17,555 nucleotides of DNA. Origin: Propionibacteriaceae bacterium (lineage in GTDB: Bacteria; Actinomycetota; Actinomycetes; Propionibacteriales; Propionibacteriaceae). Below are positions 6,564-13,312 of this stretch, in pieces (the stretch's first letter is position 1; the number at the start of each line of letters is the position of its first letter). The translations under genes were made by a program, and so were the position numbers. The notes beneath the pieces are model-generated. The model saw nothing but the letters and a program-made list of their open reading frames with translations. It did not search any database and had not been told where the DNA came from. The stretch spans positions 1 through 17,555 of the forward strand of contig WRJP01000018.1 in assembly GCA_009778535.1 (NCBI GenBank), written 5' to 3'.

Positions 6564-6583
6564 GGGTAACTGGAATGTTACCC
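6564..6583 (-). terminator. Small hairpin at the 3' end of sepX
   Basis: GGGTAAC (6564-6570) and GTTACCC (6577-6583) form a 7-bp stem with a 6-nt loop that includes the TAA stop codon of the minus-strand gene. On that strand it is followed by a short, impure T stretch (CCATTTTG), so it is at best a weak intrinsic terminator. Confidence 0.4.
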
Positions 6584-7297
6584 GACGTTGCGGCGTTTGA
6601 GCCTTGGATCATTTCGTTGAATAGAGTCGGTATCGTCGATGCTGATGGGAATACCAGGGGTTGTGCCAATGGCTGCGTTGAGATCAATGGTACGAACAGT
6701 GCGGGGGGCGAGTGGCTGCGAAACATAGGTAGGTCTGGTGATCGCTATCGGCTCCCACAGCGATTCGAGCTTAGGCAGCGGCAGGCTCAACTCGATTGAG
6801 TGCTCATGATCGGCATTGTCAGCTAGCTGAACCGTCATCGTGTCAGCATTCTCGTCTGAGCGCAGTTCCGCAGCTCTGCTTGCTAACTTGCGCCGCATAC
6901 GCCGCACCGTAACTCGGGATATGACAAGGAACGTGGCAATCAATCCGGTCGGAATCAGCGCAAACCACCACTGCCCCAGCCCGCAAACCACCAATACCGC
7001 TACCCCAATCTGGACGGCCAGCAAAAACACTAAAACACTGCGCCTTCTAGTTGCCGCCCGCCGATCAATTCGGGTCAACTCCTCCAGCTTCGATTTCTGA
7101 ATTCTGGCAGCATCCAATGCCAACCCATCGTCGGTGCTGGCCAGATCGCTGCCATTGCGTACGATCGTGATTGCAGTTGTAGAAAAAGCCTCGTCGACCT
7201 GATCTTCGGGCAGACCACGGCGCTGCAAAAAATACGGTACAAGATACACCAGCCACGCGGCCGCGACAACGCCAAAAATCAAGCCGGTAAGCTCCAT
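6578..7297 (-). CDS. sepX: SepX/GlpR divisome membrane protein (Glp receptor)
   Basis: A 239-aa membrane protein. A first helix (about 4-24, ending in the VYLVPYFLQRR motif) is followed by a cytoplasmic-looking segment with Thr, Asp and Arg, a helical pair at about 87-129, an Arg-rich patch (RRMRRK) and a hydrophilic tail ending PRLKRRNVG. This topology, and its place after glp and a RimJ-like gene, match the actinobacterial SepX/GlpR family. In Streptomyces SepX is needed for stable division septa; in Corynebacterium GlpR anchors the gephyrin-like protein Glp at the division site. On the minus strand TAGCGT (7305-7310 on +) lies 7 nt before the ATG, so a leaderless transcript of its own is possible besides read-through from the 108-bp upstream gap. 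Confidence 0.8.
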   Translation of the reverse strand: MELTGLIFGVVAAAWLVYLVPYFLQRRGLPEDQVDEAFSTTAITIVRNGSDLASTDDGLALDAARIQKSKLEELTRIDRRAATRRRSVLVFLLAVQIGVAVLVVCGLGQWWFALIPTGLIATFLVISRVTVRRMRRKLASRAAELRSDENADTMTVQLADNADHEHSIELSLPLPKLESLWEPIAITRPTYVSQPLAPRTVRTIDLNAAIGTTPGIPISIDDTDSIQRNDPRLKRRNVG

Positions 7298-7405
7298 ACG
7301 CTGAACGCTACGAGACGCAGGCGGTTATCGAGAGAACATTTTTCCGAGTGTCGGAAGATTTCCGGCAGATTATAGCTGCTACTTCAGGAGCGATTACTAA
7401 AGACA

Positions 7406-8071
7406 TCATTCTTGCTGGCGTCGTTCTAATCGTTTGACTAAACCTTCTGGCACATCTTCAGCATGTATCGCAAAGAGGTCATGGTCGCGCCATTGGCCTC
7501 CGACGTGCATATAGCGCGACAGCCGCGCCTCGTGGCGAAATCCCAACTTTCGTACTACAGCCAACGATTTTTCGTTCTGGGGAACAATCGCCACCTCAAT
7601 TCGATGCAAACTCAGTTTCTGAAAACAAAAGTCAGTCGCCAGCGCCACCGCGAGCGGAATGATGCCGCGACCTGCCCAACGTTGATCTATCCAATAGCCA
7701 ATCGTTCCCCAGCAAGCAGAGCCATGCGAGATGCCACTGACAGTGACCTGCCCACAAAAAACGGCCTTTTCTCCCACGTCAGGCGCATAGTAAACCGCCC
7801 ATGGCAGCAGCAAACCCTTACGTGCTCTGCGTTGGAAGTTCTTCACCAATTGCCGAAAAGATTGCTGTTGTTCAAGCGAGTTTTCTGGACGCGTCGAATC
7901 CCAAGGGCCAAGCCACTGACTTGAGCGCTGCCGAATTTCACTCCATGCAGCTTCATCGCGGGTACTCAACGGCCGCAAGTTCACCTGACCGTAGCTCAAC
8001 GAAACTGGCCACAACGAAGGGTTTGATTCGCTGGTTCTCAGCCGCGTTGCGGTCGAAATGAGCATGGCCAA
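7406..8071 (-). CDS. rimJ: GNAT-family acetyltransferase, RimJ-like
   Basis: A GNAT N-acetyltransferase of 221 aa if started at TTG 8071, or 219 aa from ATG 8065. The TTG is 3 nt after the glp stop and has GGATGG a suitable distance upstream, so I keep it, with low certainty. The family core often begins further in, at about VSLSYGQVNLRPL. The acetyl-CoA-binding motif is QRWAGRGI, followed by the helix PLAVALATDFCF, the strand HRIEVAIVPQN and the C-terminal motif NEKSLAVVRKLGFRHEARLSRYM. RimJ-type enzymes acetylate N-termini of proteins such as ribosomal protein S5, but the true substrate in actinobacteria is not established. Its fixed position between glp and sepX suggests a link to the division module. 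Confidence 0.82.
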   Translation of the reverse strand: MAMLISTATRLRTSESNPSLWPVSLSYGQVNLRPLSTRDEAAWSEIRQRSSQWLGPWDSTRPENSLEQQQSFRQLVKNFQRRARKGLLLPWAVYYAPDVGEKAVFCGQVTVSGISHGSACWGTIGYWIDQRWAGRGIIPLAVALATDFCFQKLSLHRIEVAIVPQNEKSLAVVRKLGFRHEARLSRYMHVGGQWRDHDLFAIHAEDVPEGLVKRLERRQQE

Positions 8072-8074
8072 ACG

Positions 8075-9385
8075 TCAGCCATCCAAGAGCCAGCAAGCTA
8101 GCTGCGACCCTGCTTCAATCTGCTGACCTGGCTCAACGACGACCATGGCGTTAGCCTTCGCCAATTCCAGCCCGCCTGCGTCAGGCGGCAGGTCTAATGC
8201 TTCAACCTGACCATCGGCGTACAACGCTAATACGAATTGGGTGTTCTCTTGATCTGAACCGAAGGTACGGCGGCAGATCGCGTCGACCATCAGCTTCGGC
8301 GGCATAGGGTCAACCCCTGCCAACTGCCTTAGCAACGGCCGAGCGAAGACCTGATAGCTGATGTACGACTGGATTGCCCCTTCTGGAAGTACGAGTACCG
8401 GCGTTTGCCCGCTGCCAATAGTTGCGAAAAGACGCGGCCCGTTCGGCCACATAGCGATGTTGGCAAGGTCTATCGACCCGAGTTGACTCAATGCCGAAAT
8501 CAGATTCTCGTTAGCCGCAGCCACCACGAGCAGCAGATCGGCACGTATCAACTGCTCTGCTAGCACCGATTTCAGAATAGCTACGTCATCACGAAGGATG
8601 CCTATCGGGAAAACTTGCGCAAGATCGTTTCTGGCACAAGCGGCGATGAGAGCGGTAGTGGAATCATAGAGTTGGTTCAGTTGCGTCAAGGGCATTCCGG
8701 GCTCGACCAATCCCGAACCTATCGTCGCTACCACGACTCTGGGGCGCGGCCGCGCAAGCACCTTGTCATGGCCGACCTCGGCAAGCATTGCAACCATCCG
8801 CGGGTTTAGTACCGTGCCTTCGGGAAGTAGCGGCTGATTTTCTGCAATTCGGTTTCCTCTTGGGTAGAGGAACTGGTTGAACGCCGCTTCGGCGGTGAAA
8901 CGGATACCTTCAGGAAGCTTTTCGCTGCCTGCGATTTGAGTCACGTCTGTTGCTGGTACTACCGCATCGGCACCTTCGGGAACTGGCCCGCCGTAGAAAA
9001 CCTTGACTGTAGTGCCAGAACTCAGCGGGTCGGGGATTCTGCCAGCAACCGCAACGTCAACGACCGGAAGTGCAATGGGATGATTCTGGCTTGCTCCAAC
9101 TAGATTGGATGCCCGCACTGCCCAACCATCACACAGGGCTGCGGTATACAGCGGCAGATCAAGATCAGAATTCAACGATTCACACAGCGTCAGATCAGTC
9201 ACATCTAACAACCCCACTCCGAAGGGACGCAGACTTTGTGTCATAGTCAGCAGGTGGTGTAGGTACTGTTCAACTGTGCGCTTACCAGTGATCTCCGAAA
9301 CCGGAGCATCCGGAGTCAAATCCTTCTCGAACTCGTACGCATCATCTTCGTACTCGCCGCGTTTATTTCGTCCAAAAATGGCCAT
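8075..9385 (-). CDS. glp: Gephyrin-like division protein Glp (MoeA homologue with degenerate active site)
   Basis: I start at ATG 9385 (436 aa); the TTG 18 nt upstream overlaps the likely -10 element. After a charged extension (1-35) come MoeA domains in order: CDGWAVRA at 85-92, GGPVPEGADAVV at 132-143, RGNRI at 176-180, the second domain from about 215 with GSGLVEPGMPL, and the C-terminal beta domain (about 362-436). Two catalytic loops of molybdopterin molybdotransferases are lost: the SGGVSxGxxD loop reads VVAAANEN (287-294), and the LPGNP loop reads LPEGAI (333-338). Molybdopterin activity is therefore unlikely. With RimJ and SepX/GlpR following, this fits Glp of Corynebacterium, a gephyrin-like partner of FtsZ and GlpR. 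Automated annotation would probably call it moeA. Family assignment is firm; the division role comes from homology and synteny. Confidence 0.85.
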   Translation of the reverse strand: MAIFGRNKRGEYEDDAYEFEKDLTPDAPVSEITGKRTVEQYLHHLLTMTQSLRPFGVGLLDVTDLTLCESLNSDLDLPLYTAALCDGWAVRASNLVGASQNHPIALPVVDVAVAGRIPDPLSSGTTVKVFYGGPVPEGADAVVPATDVTQIAGSEKLPEGIRFTAEAAFNQFLYPRGNRIAENQPLLPEGTVLNPRMVAMLAEVGHDKVLARPRPRVVVATIGSGLVEPGMPLTQLNQLYDSTTALIAACARNDLAQVFPIGILRDDVAILKSVLAEQLIRADLLLVVAAANENLISALSQLGSIDLANIAMWPNGPRLFATIGSGQTPVLVLPEGAIQSYISYQVFARPLLRQLAGVDPMPPKLMVDAICRRTFGSDQENTQFVLALYADGQVEALDLPPDAGGLELAKANAMVVVEPGQQIEAGSQLACWLLDG

Positions 9386-9391
9386 GCTAAT

Positions 9392-9397
9392 ACGATA
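9392..9397 (-). promoter_or_regulatory. Candidate leaderless -10 element of glp
   Basis: On the minus strand TATCGT lies exactly 6 nt before ATG 9385, the same TAnnnT-6 nt-ATG layout as at vapB and hicA. No Shine-Dalgarno precedes this ATG. The divergent 5-FCL gene starts only 42 bp away, so both promoters must overlap. Confidence 0.4.
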
Positions 9398-9427
9398 AGT
9401 CAATGACCAAGTTAATGGTTGGATGCC

Positions 9428-10006
9428 ATGCCCGATAACCGCGAGTTAAAGCTCCAGAAAGAGTGTTTGCGTGCCGAAATCAGAGCTGGAAGGCAAGAGA
9501 GGACGGATGCATCCTGGGATTTGGGATTGACAGCGTTGACGCAGCAAGCGGCTGTCGTCGCCTGCTATGCCCCGCTGCCTCCCGAACCCGATATTTGGAA
9601 CTTCATCGATTATTTGTTGGAACGCGGAGTGCAAGTTCTGTTGCCAGTGCTGAAGGCTGAACCTGCATGGGCTAACTACACCACACGAGCGCAAATGCGG
9701 CGCAGTTCGGCTGGAATCTTGGTTCCGTGCGGCTCGGCGCTTCCCAATACTGCTCTTGCCAGCGCCCAGGCCATCGCCATGCCAGGGCTAGCTGGAACCC
9801 TTTCTGGAATCCGGCTTGGTACAGGTGGCGGCTGGTACGACCGAGTGCTGCTTCACGCTGACCCTAATGCGGCCCGCATCCTCGTTCTGTACGACGACGA
9901 AATCTATGACGATTTACCCTGCGAAGACTGGGACGAACCCGTCGATTGGATTGTCACCGAAAAGCAGGTCTACCGTACGTCCGCCCGGTTCCCTCCCGCT
10001 GCCTGA
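9428..10006 (+). CDS. fthC: 5-formyltetrahydrofolate cyclo-ligase
   Basis: A 192-aa protein from ATG 9428 (a TTG 9 nt upstream is possible). It has the signature of 5-formyl-THF cyclo-ligase: a basic N-terminal helix (LKLQKECLRAEIRAGRQER) that contacts ATP, and the loop GIRLGTGGGWYDR at 127-139, close to the family consensus G.RLG.GGGYYDR. The enzyme turns 5-formyltetrahydrofolate into 5,10-methenyltetrahydrofolate using ATP, recycling a stored, inhibitory folate. It is divergent from glp; in mycobacteria the homologous gene also sits beside galU-moeA-rimJ. Its C-terminus is complete. Confidence 0.88.
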   Translation: MPDNRELKLQKECLRAEIRAGRQERTDASWDLGLTALTQQAAVVACYAPLPPEPDIWNFIDYLLERGVQVLLPVLKAEPAWANYTTRAQMRRSSAGILVPCGSALPNTALASAQAIAMPGLAGTLSGIRLGTGGGWYDRVLLHADPNAARILVLYDDEIYDDLPCEDWDEPVDWIVTEKQVYRTSARFPPAA

Positions 10007-10066
10007 GCACCTCAACTCCATTGGTTTACTCCTAATACGGCACTGAAAACTAAAGATATTAGTTGC

Positions 10067-10114
10067 CGTCTATATCCCCTAGACGCAAATGTTTAGAGGG
10101 GGTATACTCTATTT
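10067..10114 (+). promoter_or_regulatory. hicAB promoter with inverted-repeat operator
   Basis: TATACT at 10103-10108 stands 6 nt before the hicA ATG, implying a leaderless transcript. An inverted repeat CGTCTA (10067-10072) and TAGACG (10080-10085), with a 7-nt spacer, lies just upstream of or over the -35 region. It is a reasonable operator for the HTH domain of the HicB antitoxin. Confidence 0.55.
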
Positions 10115-10312
10115 ATGACAAAGCCGATGAAATATCGAGACTTAGTGAGATTGTTGAAGCAGGCAGGGTTCTCTTTTCGACAAGGCAAAGGTGACCATGA
10201 GGTGTGGTATGGCCCCAATAAAGCAGAAGTGGTACTCGTGAAAGACACAGAGTGTTCCCCTGGTATTACGCGAGAAGCGCTAAAAGCAATCAAAAAGGCG
10301 AAAGAGGCATAA
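10115..10312 (+). CDS. hicA: HicA toxin, mRNA interferase
   Basis: A 65-aa dsRBD-like HicA protein: MKYRDLVRLLKQAGFSFRQ, then the catalytic-loop segment GKGDHEVW with His28, then a beta strand and the C-terminal pattern SPGITREALKAIKKA. HicA toxins cleave mRNA and are neutralised by HicB. Length and motif order are typical. The ATG at 10115 is 6 nt after the -10 box; an internal ATG at codon 5 would also give a normal HicA. The stop overlaps the next start (TAATG). Confidence 0.87.
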   Translation: MTKPMKYRDLVRLLKQAGFSFRQGKGDHEVWYGPNKAEVVLVKDTECSPGITREALKAIKKAKEA

Positions 10313-10680
10313 TGAAAGAAACTATCGTAAAAGCGACACGTTGGAAGTTAGGGTGGGAACTCTCTTTAAATAGTGGGGGTCTGACGCAAGTACGCACTCT
10401 TGCTCGTGCCGAACAACAAGTCCGTGACTACTTGGACACAGTTGAGCCTGCAACAGATCATTCCGATTGGCCTATCACGATCATTCCTGATATTGGTGAG
10501 GTTCGGAGCGAGTTGGAACAAGCCCAGCTTGCTGTTTCTTCTGCGAAGATAGCTCAAGTGGAAGCCGGTCAGCGAATGCGCGGTGTTGTGCGACAACTCA
10601 GAGCTGAGGGGTTATCTATAGCAGATACTGCCTGCATTTTAGGGGTGTCCAAAGGCCGCGTGTCACAACTTGTCAACTAG
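10312..10680 (+). CDS. hicB: HicB-type antitoxin with C-terminal HTH
   Basis: I start at ATG 10312, overlapping the hicA stop by 1 nt (122 aa); the frame stays open 60 nt further back, but that part lies inside hicA. Residues 3-45 fit the degraded RNase H-like HicB fold of actinobacterial antitoxins (TRWKLGWELSL, then GLTQVRTLARAEQQVRDYLDTV). A central coiled helix (about 63-95) is followed by a C-terminal helix-turn-helix (LSIADTACILGVSKGRVSQLVN, about 101-122), which should bind the operator upstream of hicA. It should neutralise HicA and repress the pair. Confidence 0.8.
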   Translation: MKETIVKATRWKLGWELSLNSGGLTQVRTLARAEQQVRDYLDTVEPATDHSDWPITIIPDIGEVRSELEQAQLAVSSAKIAQVEAGQRMRGVVRQLRAEGLSIADTACILGVSKGRVSQLVN

Positions 10681-10924
10681 GGAACCCCGCGATGACAGCT
10701 AAAACGAAGCTGCCAGATATTCTTCGCCAAAGTTTGTGATATGTGAAAACTTTGCTACACGAGCTTTGCACCATAGCCGGATGGCCTCTCCCGCTCGTTG
10801 ACACCAGTAAGATGCTGACGTCTAAAAACCAAAAAGTTGCACTCCGCTGATAACGGCCGATTTCCGCGTAACCGCATTTGTAACTAACATTGCCTGGGGA
10901 AATGACTAACTAAGATAGGAATCC

Positions 10925-11224
10925 ATGCCAACGTATCAGTACTGCTGTAAATCCTGCGGCCAACAATTGGAGGCTGTTCAGGCGTTCACCGACGCAGCAT
11001 TGACGCAATGCCCCGAATGCGACGGAGAACTGCGCAAGGTTTTCAGCGCGGTTGGAGTAGTGTTCAAAGGCTCAGGTTTCTACGCCACAGATAACCGAAC
11101 CAAGTCCAAAAATTCGGCTAGCGCAAAACCGGCCGAAACCACCGACTCGAAGCCGGATGCTCCTGCGACGCAAGCTCCTGCCAAGACTGAAACACCAGCC
11201 GCATCCGAAACTAAAGCGGCATAG
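10925..11224 (+). CDS. FmdB-family zinc-ribbon protein
   Basis: A 99-aa protein with an N-terminal zinc ribbon: MPTYQYCCKSCG with the first Cys pair at 8 and 11, and CPEC at 29-32, followed by the conserved core FKGSGFYATDNR. The remaining 35 residues are a low-complexity tail of Ala, Pro, Thr, Lys and Ser. FmdB proteins are often annotated as regulators, but a homologue in M. tuberculosis, Rv0991c, next to the 5-FCL gene, is reported as a redox-sensitive chaperone. The same neighbourhood here supports orthology. A TAAGAT sequence at 10911-10916 and AGGA at 10917-10920 precede the ATG. The 244 bp upstream (10681-10924), separating it from hicB, shows no gene. Confidence 0.85.
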   Translation: MPTYQYCCKSCGQQLEAVQAFTDAALTQCPECDGELRKVFSAVGVVFKGSGFYATDNRTKSKNSASAKPAETTDSKPDAPATQAPAKTETPAASETKAA

Positions 11225-11269
11225 CCTGATCTTGGTTCTCGTCCCAACTAGGTCTGCCTGAAGCTGATC

Positions 11270-11325
11270 TGTGGATAACTGAATTTTGCCAGTTTGAGGC
11301 TGAAAATAAAGAAACCTGTGGATAA
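11270..11325. promoter_or_regulatory. Pair of perfect DnaA boxes in an imperfect direct repeat
   Basis: TGTGGATAA, the complement of the consensus DnaA box TTATCCACA, occurs at 11270-11278 and 11317-11325, in the same orientation and 47 bp apart. The similarity extends beyond the boxes to about 24 bp (CTGTGGATAA followed by TGAA and TTTT), so this is a short direct repeat. It lies in the 138-bp gap between fmdB and the SAF gene. DnaA titration or DnaA-controlled transcription is possible; an origin is unlikely without dnaA/dnaN nearby. Confidence 0.6.
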
Positions 11326-11362
11326 GTGAAATTTTCTGGCGTGGATTCTAATAATTCCAGGT

Positions 11363-11968
11363 GTGCCAACATTGCTCACGAACCTACGCCAGAGCGTACG
11401 CAGACACCGCCGTCTTTTAGCGGCCTTAACCGCAGGTCTAGCGGTGCTCGCCGGACTGTCCGCGCTGGGAGAAAAACACGACCTGACTCCGGTTCTGGTT
11501 GCTGCCCGCGACATTACCGGTGGGAACAAGCTGACTGCTGCCGATGTGGAACTGTCATGGTGGCCAGCGGCAATCGTTCCTAAGCTGGCATTTACGCAGC
11601 CGTCTGAGGTTATTGAAAAGACGCTGGTGTCGTCGGTCACGACGCGGACACCAATCACGCAATACGATCTGCTGACTTCCCCAAACCTGGTAGCTAAAGA
11701 CATGGTTGCCCTACCGATAGTTTTCGCAAGTTCAATCCCTATCGAACTGCTTACGGTTGGAAGCTCCATCGACATAATCGGCGCCGACCCTAGCAGTGGT
11801 GCAACGAAAATTCTGGCCTCTGGAGTCAGGGTGGTATCAATTCCAAACTCGGGAAGCAATGCCTTCGGCTCAACTTCGCAAGTCGTATTGGTGGAAGTCA
11901 CTCCAGCCCTGGCCTCTCAGCTCAACTCGGCAGCATCAAGCCACGGTCTGAGCTTCGCACTGCGCTAG
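11363..11968 (+). CDS. SAF-domain membrane-anchored protein (CpaB/RcpC-like)
   Basis: A 201-aa protein starting at a GTG with no good ribosome-binding site, so the start is uncertain. After a basic N-terminus (RQSVRRHRRLL) a hydrophobic segment at about 19-36 serves as membrane anchor. Next comes a SAF domain (about 43-105): TPVLVAARDITGGNKLTAADVELSWWP, then TRTPITQYDLL. The C-terminal half contains a CpaB-like beta region (DIIGADPSSGATKILASGVRVVSIP, then VVLVEVTPALASQL). SAF proteins next to FmdB are common in actinobacteria. They resemble CpaB/RcpC of Flp pilus assembly, and a Flp-like pilin gene lies 5 kb away, but no direct link is shown. Confidence 0.78.
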   Translation: MPTLLTNLRQSVRRHRRLLAALTAGLAVLAGLSALGEKHDLTPVLVAARDITGGNKLTAADVELSWWPAAIVPKLAFTQPSEVIEKTLVSSVTTRTPITQYDLLTSPNLVAKDMVALPIVFASSIPIELLTVGSSIDIIGADPSSGATKILASGVRVVSIPNSGSNAFGSTSQVVLVEVTPALASQLNSAASSHGLSFALR

Positions 11969-12089
11969 CTGGCTGCCCCGAATCAAACGGCAGTTACACC
12001 AAGAACGTCGTCGCATCTTTCACACCAGTTGAGCTCCTCCGAAAACAGTATTCGCCAACAAATTGCTGTGTGTAGTCCTTACATGGAGG

Positions 12090-12515
12090 TTATACCGATG
12101 GTCTGATCCAGGAGAGAAGTGGGAATCGAGCGAAGTCAGAATCGAAAGAACAAATGCCTACGCCGTATTCGATAGCAAGCGCTGCCAGATGGGCGTCGGA
12201 GACCAAGTTACCTCGTAGATCACCCTCAACTACGAGCTCTTCGAGAATCCTGGCATGGCTCGAACCTGGCTGCGGTATCCAAGTTTGGTTGGCTGCTAGC
12301 CATGTGTTGATGTGCTGGTATGCCTGCTTGGGTGTGAGTGGGTTGGTTGAAGCTCTAGGGTGCGTTGCGATTCTTTGGAAGGCCAGCAATGAAGCCCAAG
12401 GTAACCCGATGCGAGTGACCCCATTGAGAGCTGTTTCCAACCACCTTTTCGCGGGCAGATGAAATTGCGAGCTTGAGTCCACCGCATATAGCAGGACATT
12501 CGCGTCCACTATCAT
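12090..12515 (-). CDS. vapC: VapC toxin, PIN-domain ribonuclease (second copy, different subfamily)
   Basis: A 141-aa PIN protein: Asp4 in MIVDANVLLYAVD, the segment GLPWASLLAFQRIATHP (38-53), SDAHLAALA with Asp107, and the terminal FDSDFARFPLLSW with Asp125 and Asp127. It fits the actinobacterial VapC subfamily with the PWxxLLAFxRIATxP signature. Unlike the VapC at 5981, which has Glu43 in the equivalent stretch, no acidic residue is present there. That may be a subfamily trait, or may reduce activity. It starts 2 nt after the antitoxin stop. Confidence 0.86.
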   Translation of the reverse strand: MIVDANVLLYAVDSSSQFHLPAKRWLETALNGVTRIGLPWASLLAFQRIATHPRASTNPLTPKQAYQHINTWLAANQTWIPQPGSSHARILEELVVEGDLRGNLVSDAHLAALAIEYGVGICSFDSDFARFPLLSWIRPSV

Positions 12516-12517
12516 TT

Positions 12518-12745
12518 CTATGAAATCCCGTCGAGGTATTCGAGCGCATCAGCTATGTTGCTGACATCAATATGTAGTCCTAGCTCGGTAGTACGTTGCA
12601 CGAAGCTATCAGATGGACTACCACTTCGATCAAGACCGCCGCGGGCTAGTTCATTGATTGCACCTGAAAAGCTTACGTGACGGCTCTCTCGCAGATGTGC
12701 GACCGCCGAAGCAACATCGGGGTCTAGTCGGACAGTAGTTCTCAT
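12518..12745 (-). CDS. vapB: VapB-type antitoxin (second pair)
   Basis: A 75-aa ribbon-helix-helix antitoxin: MRTTVRLDPDVASAVAHLRE, then VSFSGAINELARGGL, with a C-terminal toxin-binding tail ending in VSNIADALEYLDGIS. It is the same length as the VapB at 5761 and shares the MRTT-(L/V)-(D/R)-(I/L)-D-P start, though the rest differs. There is no Shine-Dalgarno; the ATG is 6 nt after a TAGACT box. It is followed at once by the toxin gene. It should repress its own promoter through the TGATGCG palindrome upstream. Confidence 0.85.
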   Translation of the reverse strand: MRTTVRLDPDVASAVAHLRESRHVSFSGAINELARGGLDRSGSPSDSFVQRTTELGLHIDVSNIADALEYLDGIS

Positions 12746-12794
12746 CGACCCAGTCTAGCACCATTGATGCGTTTTTTCCGCATCATAGATGCGG
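12746..12794 (-). promoter_or_regulatory. Leaderless promoter and palindromic operator of the second vapBC pair
   Basis: On the minus strand TAGACT (12752-12757 on +) is 6 nt before the vapB ATG. Upstream is an inverted repeat TGATGCG (12765-12771) and CGCATCA (12779-12785) with a T-rich 7-nt spacer, and a further GATGCG at 12788-12793. The same TGATGCG core forms the tandem repeats in the other vapBC promoter. Confidence 0.6.
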
Positions 12795-12943
12795 CATAGC
12801 AGTGAGAGCCCCTAACATTTCTGGCTGCTTAGCCAATTCACCTAGCAGCGCACCGGTTACTCCTTCGGGCTGAATGCCTTTGTTGTGCTGGCTATCTGCC
12901 GAAAAAGACTTACAGAAAAACTGGCTACCACTGGAGCTGAATC

Positions 12944-13312
12944 TCAACTCCCGTAGTGCGGGGGTACGTCCTCCAGGAGTCGCAGCTCAGCTTCGCCGAT
13001 TTCGGCACCACGAATCGGTGGTTTCACGTCCAACACCCAACATCCAAGCAGCATCCGCAGTTGCATCAAGGCCGCAGAAAACGCAGCAGCACCGATATGG
13101 GAGACAGCGTCCGCGGGCAACGGATACGGCCAGACCTGCTCGGATTGCACTGCGACGCGAGCACCCTCCCGAATCCGTGTTTCGTCCCATCCACAGGTGG
13201 CTAATGTGGCTACCAATGCTTCCAAATCGGCAGTAGTAGTAGCCGGAAAATCGAAAGATTCACCGGTAATAGCCTGCGCTAATGCCGAATGCCAGGTCAG
13301 CGGTATACACAT
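12944..13312 (-). CDS. Hypothetical protein overlapping the 3' end of the UGPase gene (122 aa)
   Basis: The ATG lies 16 nt inside the end of the upstream UGPase gene, so translation is probably coupled. The sequence is rich in Ala, Leu and Glu, with likely helices at 27-55 and 66-90, and ends LRLLEDVPPHYGS. No signal peptide or clear membrane segment. I do not recognise a family. The competing plus-strand frames in this stretch are rich in Arg, Pro, Gln and Ser and look non-coding. About 150 bp beyond its stop (12795-12943), up to the vapBC promoter, I see no gene. Confidence 0.6.
   Translation of the reverse strand: MCIPLTWHSALAQAITGESFDFPATTTADLEALVATLATCGWDETRIREGARVAVQSEQVWPYPLPADAVSHIGAAAFSAALMQLRMLLGCWVLDVKPPIRGAEIGEAELRLLEDVPPHYGS

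Noticed and set aside
7463..7924. Plus-strand frame of 153 codons
   Set aside because: It is the antisense of the GNAT acetyltransferase gene, whose acetyl-CoA motif is clear on the minus strand; the plus frame has no recognisable pattern.
10252..10311. 20-codon N-terminal extension of hicB
   Set aside because: The extension lies wholly inside hicA in another frame; the TAATG overlap start at 10312 gives the normal antitoxin N-terminus.
11225..11362. DnaA box pair considered as a replication origin
   Set aside because: No dnaA, dnaN, rnpA or parAB genes nearby, only two boxes, and no long AT-rich unwinding stretch.
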